Shown one piece after another: positions 6,106 through 8,502 of a stretch of 8,502 nt of DNA. Each line of letters starts with the position of its first letter. Within the stretch, counting starts at the first letter, position 1. Origin of the DNA: SAR202 cluster bacterium (GTDB lineage Bacteria > Chloroflexota > Dehalococcoidia > Lucifugimonadales > UBA826); the NCBI GenBank assembly GCA_009392675.1, contig VFFY01000197.1, positions 1-8,502 of the forward strand, given 5' to 3'. The position numbers and the translations under genes are program-made. Below the pieces are notes generated by a model. That model was not told the DNA's origin. It made no database searches and was given only the letters and a program-made list of their open reading frames with translations.

Positions 6106-8222
6106 TGCCTATACCTATTGAAGAGATTTCCAAATTTCCCCTGCCGGGACTGGATTTTCCTAGCAGTTTTTCCTTTAGTCCTGATGGAAAGTATCTGACC
6201 TATCTAAAATCAGTAGATTCATCAGGATCTAAAGCTTTATATGGGTTAGATTTAACTGAAAAATCAGAATTCCTGATTGCTGATAATTTAGGGGACTCTT
6301 CTGCTAAAGAAACTCTGGTAGAACAGCTCCGTAGGCAAAGGTTGCGTCAGATGTCTGGCGGAATTTCCCAATATTTTTGGACAAAAGGTTCAAAAATATT
6401 AATACCTCATCAAGGAAATATATATTGGCTGGATGATCCTTTTTCAACTCCAGAGCTCTTAGTGTCTGCTTCGGATCATCCATGTTTAGATGTTAAGGCT
6501 TCCCCAAATGGAAACTTTATTTCCTTTGTCCGCAATGGTGATATTCATTTGCTAGAAGTTATATCCAGGACCTCTTTTAAGTTGACTGATGGAGAGGATG
6601 ATTCTACTAGAGGTTTGGCAGACTATATAGCTCAAGAGGAGATGGGCAGGAGTACTGGGTACTGGTGGTCTCCTGATAGTTGTTATGTGGCATTCACAGA
6701 AGTTACTGAGAAACATATACCTGAGTTTCTTATAACTCATGTTGGTTCTGATTTGGTAGGAACCAATGCAATCGAATCTCATCGATATCCCTTTGCGGGG
6801 CAAGACAATCCCAAGGTTAGAGTTGGCATTGCAGAAGTAGATTCAAAAGAGTGTGTGTGGGTGGAATCCACCGAAGATGAATACATAGCCAGAGTAGACT
6901 GGTTTCCGGATAATTCATTGGCACTTCAAACTGAATCACGTGACCAGCAGCATCTTAAAGTCCGTAAATTTTCAATTGAAAATTCTACATTGACTACGGT
7001 GTTGGAGGAGAATTCAGAGACCTGGATTAATTTACATAATATGCTGAGACCCCTGTCCTCAGGGAGTTTCTTATGGGCTAGTGAAAGAACGGGATTCAAT
7101 CACATATATCTTTTTTGTGGAGGGGATCTACTAGCGTTAACCAAAGGGCAATGGCAGGTGGATTCAATTGAATCCGTGGATGAGTCAGGAGGTACAATTT
7201 TTTTTACGGGAACCAAAGACGGCCATACAGAAAAACATCTTTATAAAATGTCCCTAGAAGGAGAATCCGTAGAAAAAATTACATCTGAAAGCGGTATTCA
7301 TAACGTATTGATCAATGTTAAGGCTGATTTGTTCGTAGATGTTTTCAATTGTTTGTCATCTCCACCAAAAGTTGTTTTACGCTCATTAGGAAACAACTAT
7401 GAGGTGGAAATGGTAATACATGAATCTAAGGATGAAAGAATCGATAGATATCAATTGGAACCGCCAGAAATTTTTGGATTAAGACTCCAAGACGGAACTG
7501 AACTTTCAGGGGCAATATATTATCCAAATTCAGGCGAATTTAAAGCCCCATATCCCACGGTGTTAAGTGTGTATGGTGGACCACATGTTCAGTTGGTTAC
7601 TAATTCATGGATTATGACGGCTTCATTGAGGGCTCAATATTTAAGGAATAAGGGATATTTGGTTGTGGTAGTCGATAGCAGAGGTAGTTCAAGAAGGGGG
7701 TTAAAATTTGAATCTCCAATCAAAAACTTGATGGGAAATGTGGAAGTTGAGGATCAATCCTTTGCGCTGAATTACCTAATAGAGAAGGGAATTGCGGATA
7801 AAGAAAGGTTAGGAGTCTATGGGTGGAGTTATGGGGGCTATTTGTCTTTAATGTGTTTAGCCAAGCGGCCAGATTTGTTTAAAGCTGCAGTCGCAGGGGC
7901 ACCGGTGACTAGTTGGGACGGCTATGATACTCATTACACTGAAAGATATATGGGAATGCCTGAAGAGAACGTAGCAGGCTATACCAAAAGTAGTGTTATG
8001 TCATATGTTTCTGAAATTGAAGGAAAGCTTTTGCTGGTTCACGGTCTCGTGGATGAGAATGTTCACTTTAGGCATACTGCTCGACTAATAAATTCTCTTA
8101 ATGAGGCTGGTAAAGATTATGACCTGCTGGTTTTTCCAGAGGAAAGGCATATGCCGCGTCGTCTTGAAGACAGAGCATACATGGAGAGGCGTATTTTGGA
8201 ATTTATACAGGATAACGTCTAA
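6105..8222 (+). CDS. S9 family dipeptidyl peptidase (DPP IV-like)
   Basis: Seen: 705 residues. An N-terminal propeller (about 20-440) has SFSPDGKYLTY and ASPNGNFISF blade motifs and a DYIAQEEMGR segment whose E178-E179 pair matches the double Glu that grips the free N-terminus of substrates in true dipeptidyl peptidases. The C-terminal alpha/beta hydrolase (about 455-705) has Y490 (oxyanion Tyr, VYGGP), nucleophile S575 in GWSYGGY, D650 in GLVDENVHF and H682 in ERHMPRR: the complete Ser-Asp-His triad. Length fits the family (about 690-760). Known: these enzymes cut dipeptides, typically X-Pro or X-Ala, from peptide N-termini. There is no signal peptide, so it likely acts in the cytoplasm on imported peptides, unlike many exported bacterial relatives. 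It has no ribosome site at normal spacing; its ATG overlaps the aminotransferase stop (TAATG), pointing to reinitiation. No clear terminator follows in the 25 bp to the convergent gene. Confidence 0.95.
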   Translation: MPIPIEEISKFPLPGLDFPSSFSFSPDGKYLTYLKSVDSSGSKALYGLDLTEKSEFLIADNLGDSSAKETLVEQLRRQRLRQMSGGISQYFWTKGSKILIPHQGNIYWLDDPFSTPELLVSASDHPCLDVKASPNGNFISFVRNGDIHLLEVISRTSFKLTDGEDDSTRGLADYIAQEEMGRSTGYWWSPDSCYVAFTEVTEKHIPEFLITHVGSDLVGTNAIESHRYPFAGQDNPKVRVGIAEVDSKECVWVESTEDEYIARVDWFPDNSLALQTESRDQQHLKVRKFSIENSTLTTVLEENSETWINLHNMLRPLSSGSFLWASERTGFNHIYLFCGGDLLALTKGQWQVDSIESVDESGGTIFFTGTKDGHTEKHLYKMSLEGESVEKITSESGIHNVLINVKADLFVDVFNCLSSPPKVVLRSLGNNYEVEMVIHESKDERIDRYQLEPPEIFGLRLQDGTELSGAIYYPNSGEFKAPYPTVLSVYGGPHVQLVTNSWIMTASLRAQYLRNKGYLVVVVDSRGSSRRGLKFESPIKNLMGNVEVEDQSFALNYLIEKGIADKERLGVYGWSYGGYLSLMCLAKRPDLFKAAVAGAPVTSWDGYDTHYTERYMGMPEENVAGYTKSSVMSYVSEIEGKLLLVHGLVDENVHFRHTARLINSLNEAGKDYDLLVFPEERHMPRRLEDRAYMERRILEFIQDNV

Positions 8223-8247
8223 AACTTATATCAGTCCCCAATCTTGC

Positions 8248-8502
8248 CTATCGACCCTTGAAGTTAGGGGGTCTGCGAGATATGAAAGCCTCTTTGCCCT
8301 CTTGAAAATCGGCACTATCAAAATTGGTGTATGGGAGCTCTTGATCTAATCCATCTAACGATTGGTTACTAATTACATTTTGCAAAATGATTTTGTGCCT
8401 CTTTTGAGAAAGAGGAGCAAGCGGTGTAATCTCGTTGGCCAAATTTAAGACAGTGTCCTCAAGTTCAGAATCTTCTACTAGCTGTGTTATCAAGCCCATA
8501 CG
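8248..8502 (-). CDS. Enoyl-CoA hydratase/isomerase (crotonase), C-terminal part (enters from right edge)
   Basis: Seen: 84 codons plus TAG on the minus strand, open to the window edge (the edge codon is CGT, Arg), so the first Met in view is internal rather than the start. The sequence shows the typical crotonase C-terminus: MGLITQLVED, then LANEITPLAPLS, then a Lys-bearing helix (QKRHKIIL), and the closing SADFQEGKEAFISRRPPNF pattern, which matches the S.D..EG..AF..KR.P.F.G signature at the end of these proteins. Known: the family hydrates or isomerises acyl-CoA esters in fatty-acid or amino-acid breakdown. The oxyanion-hole and catalytic residues lie outside the window, so the exact reaction is unknown. 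It converges on the peptidase gene with only 25 bp between the stop codons. Confidence 0.88.
   Translation of the reverse strand, partial: RMGLITQLVEDSELEDTVLNLANEITPLAPLSQKRHKIILQNVISNQSLDGLDQELPYTNFDSADFQEGKEAFISRRPPNFKGR

Noticed and set aside
8253..8273. Possible hairpin GACCC...GGGTC as a terminator for the peptidase gene
   Set aside because: The stem is only 5 bp with an 11-base loop, has no T run after it, and lies within the C-terminal coding end of the crotonase gene.

Overview
The window looks like chromosomal DNA of an AT-leaning, free-living bacterium. There are no mobile-element, phage, CRISPR, tRNA or rRNA signals. Gene content (a DUF362 Fe-S protein, a LarE-type sulfur transferase, a class III aminotransferase, a dipeptidyl-peptidase-IV-like S9 enzyme, an extended SDR and a crotonase) and style (clear AGGAGG-type ribosome sites, GTG/TTG/ATG start options, tight gene overlaps) would suit an uncultured marine or soil lineage. 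Chloroflexota (SAR202-like Dehalococcoidia) is my best guess, but it is inference only; no phylogenetic marker is present.

Layout. Positions 1-919 (minus strand) hold a two-gene unit: a cytoplasmic beta-propeller resembling virginiamycin B lyase, followed 17 bp later by the N-terminal part of an MBL-fold metallo-hydrolase that runs off the left edge. Positions 920-1109 form a divergent control region with two back-to-back sigma70-like promoters whose -35 boxes lie 4 bp apart. Positions 1110-2522 (plus) encode a stand-alone DUF362 protein with a Cys cluster, closed by a strong intrinsic terminator at 2555-2583.

Positions 2594-8222 (plus) carry a compact five-gene series: a 107-residue acidic protein of unknown function, an NAD-type epimerase/dehydratase whose TTG start overlaps the previous stop codon, a LarE-like PP-loop sulfur transferase with three candidate cluster cysteines, a glutamate-1-semialdehyde-aminomutase-like PLP aminotransferase, and an S9 dipeptidyl peptidase whose ATG overlaps the aminotransferase stop (TAATG). 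The only sizeable internal gap is 86 bp (4688-4773), in front of the aminotransferase; it carries part of a short direct repeat. Positions 8248-8502 (minus) are the C-terminal end of an enoyl-CoA hydratase/isomerase that enters from the right edge and converges on the peptidase gene.

How the genes may work together (inference): the peptidase and aminotransferase are translationally linked, which suggests release and transamination of amino or beta-amino acids from small peptides. LarE makes a thiolated pyridinium cofactor (nickel-pincer nucleotide) for LarA-type racemases, yet larA, larB and larC are not in the window, so its partners must lie elsewhere or the gene has been co-opted. The most interesting points are this apparently orphan three-cysteine LarE, the unknown protein coupled to the SDR, the Vgb-like propeller/MBL pair, and the symmetric divergent promoter region.
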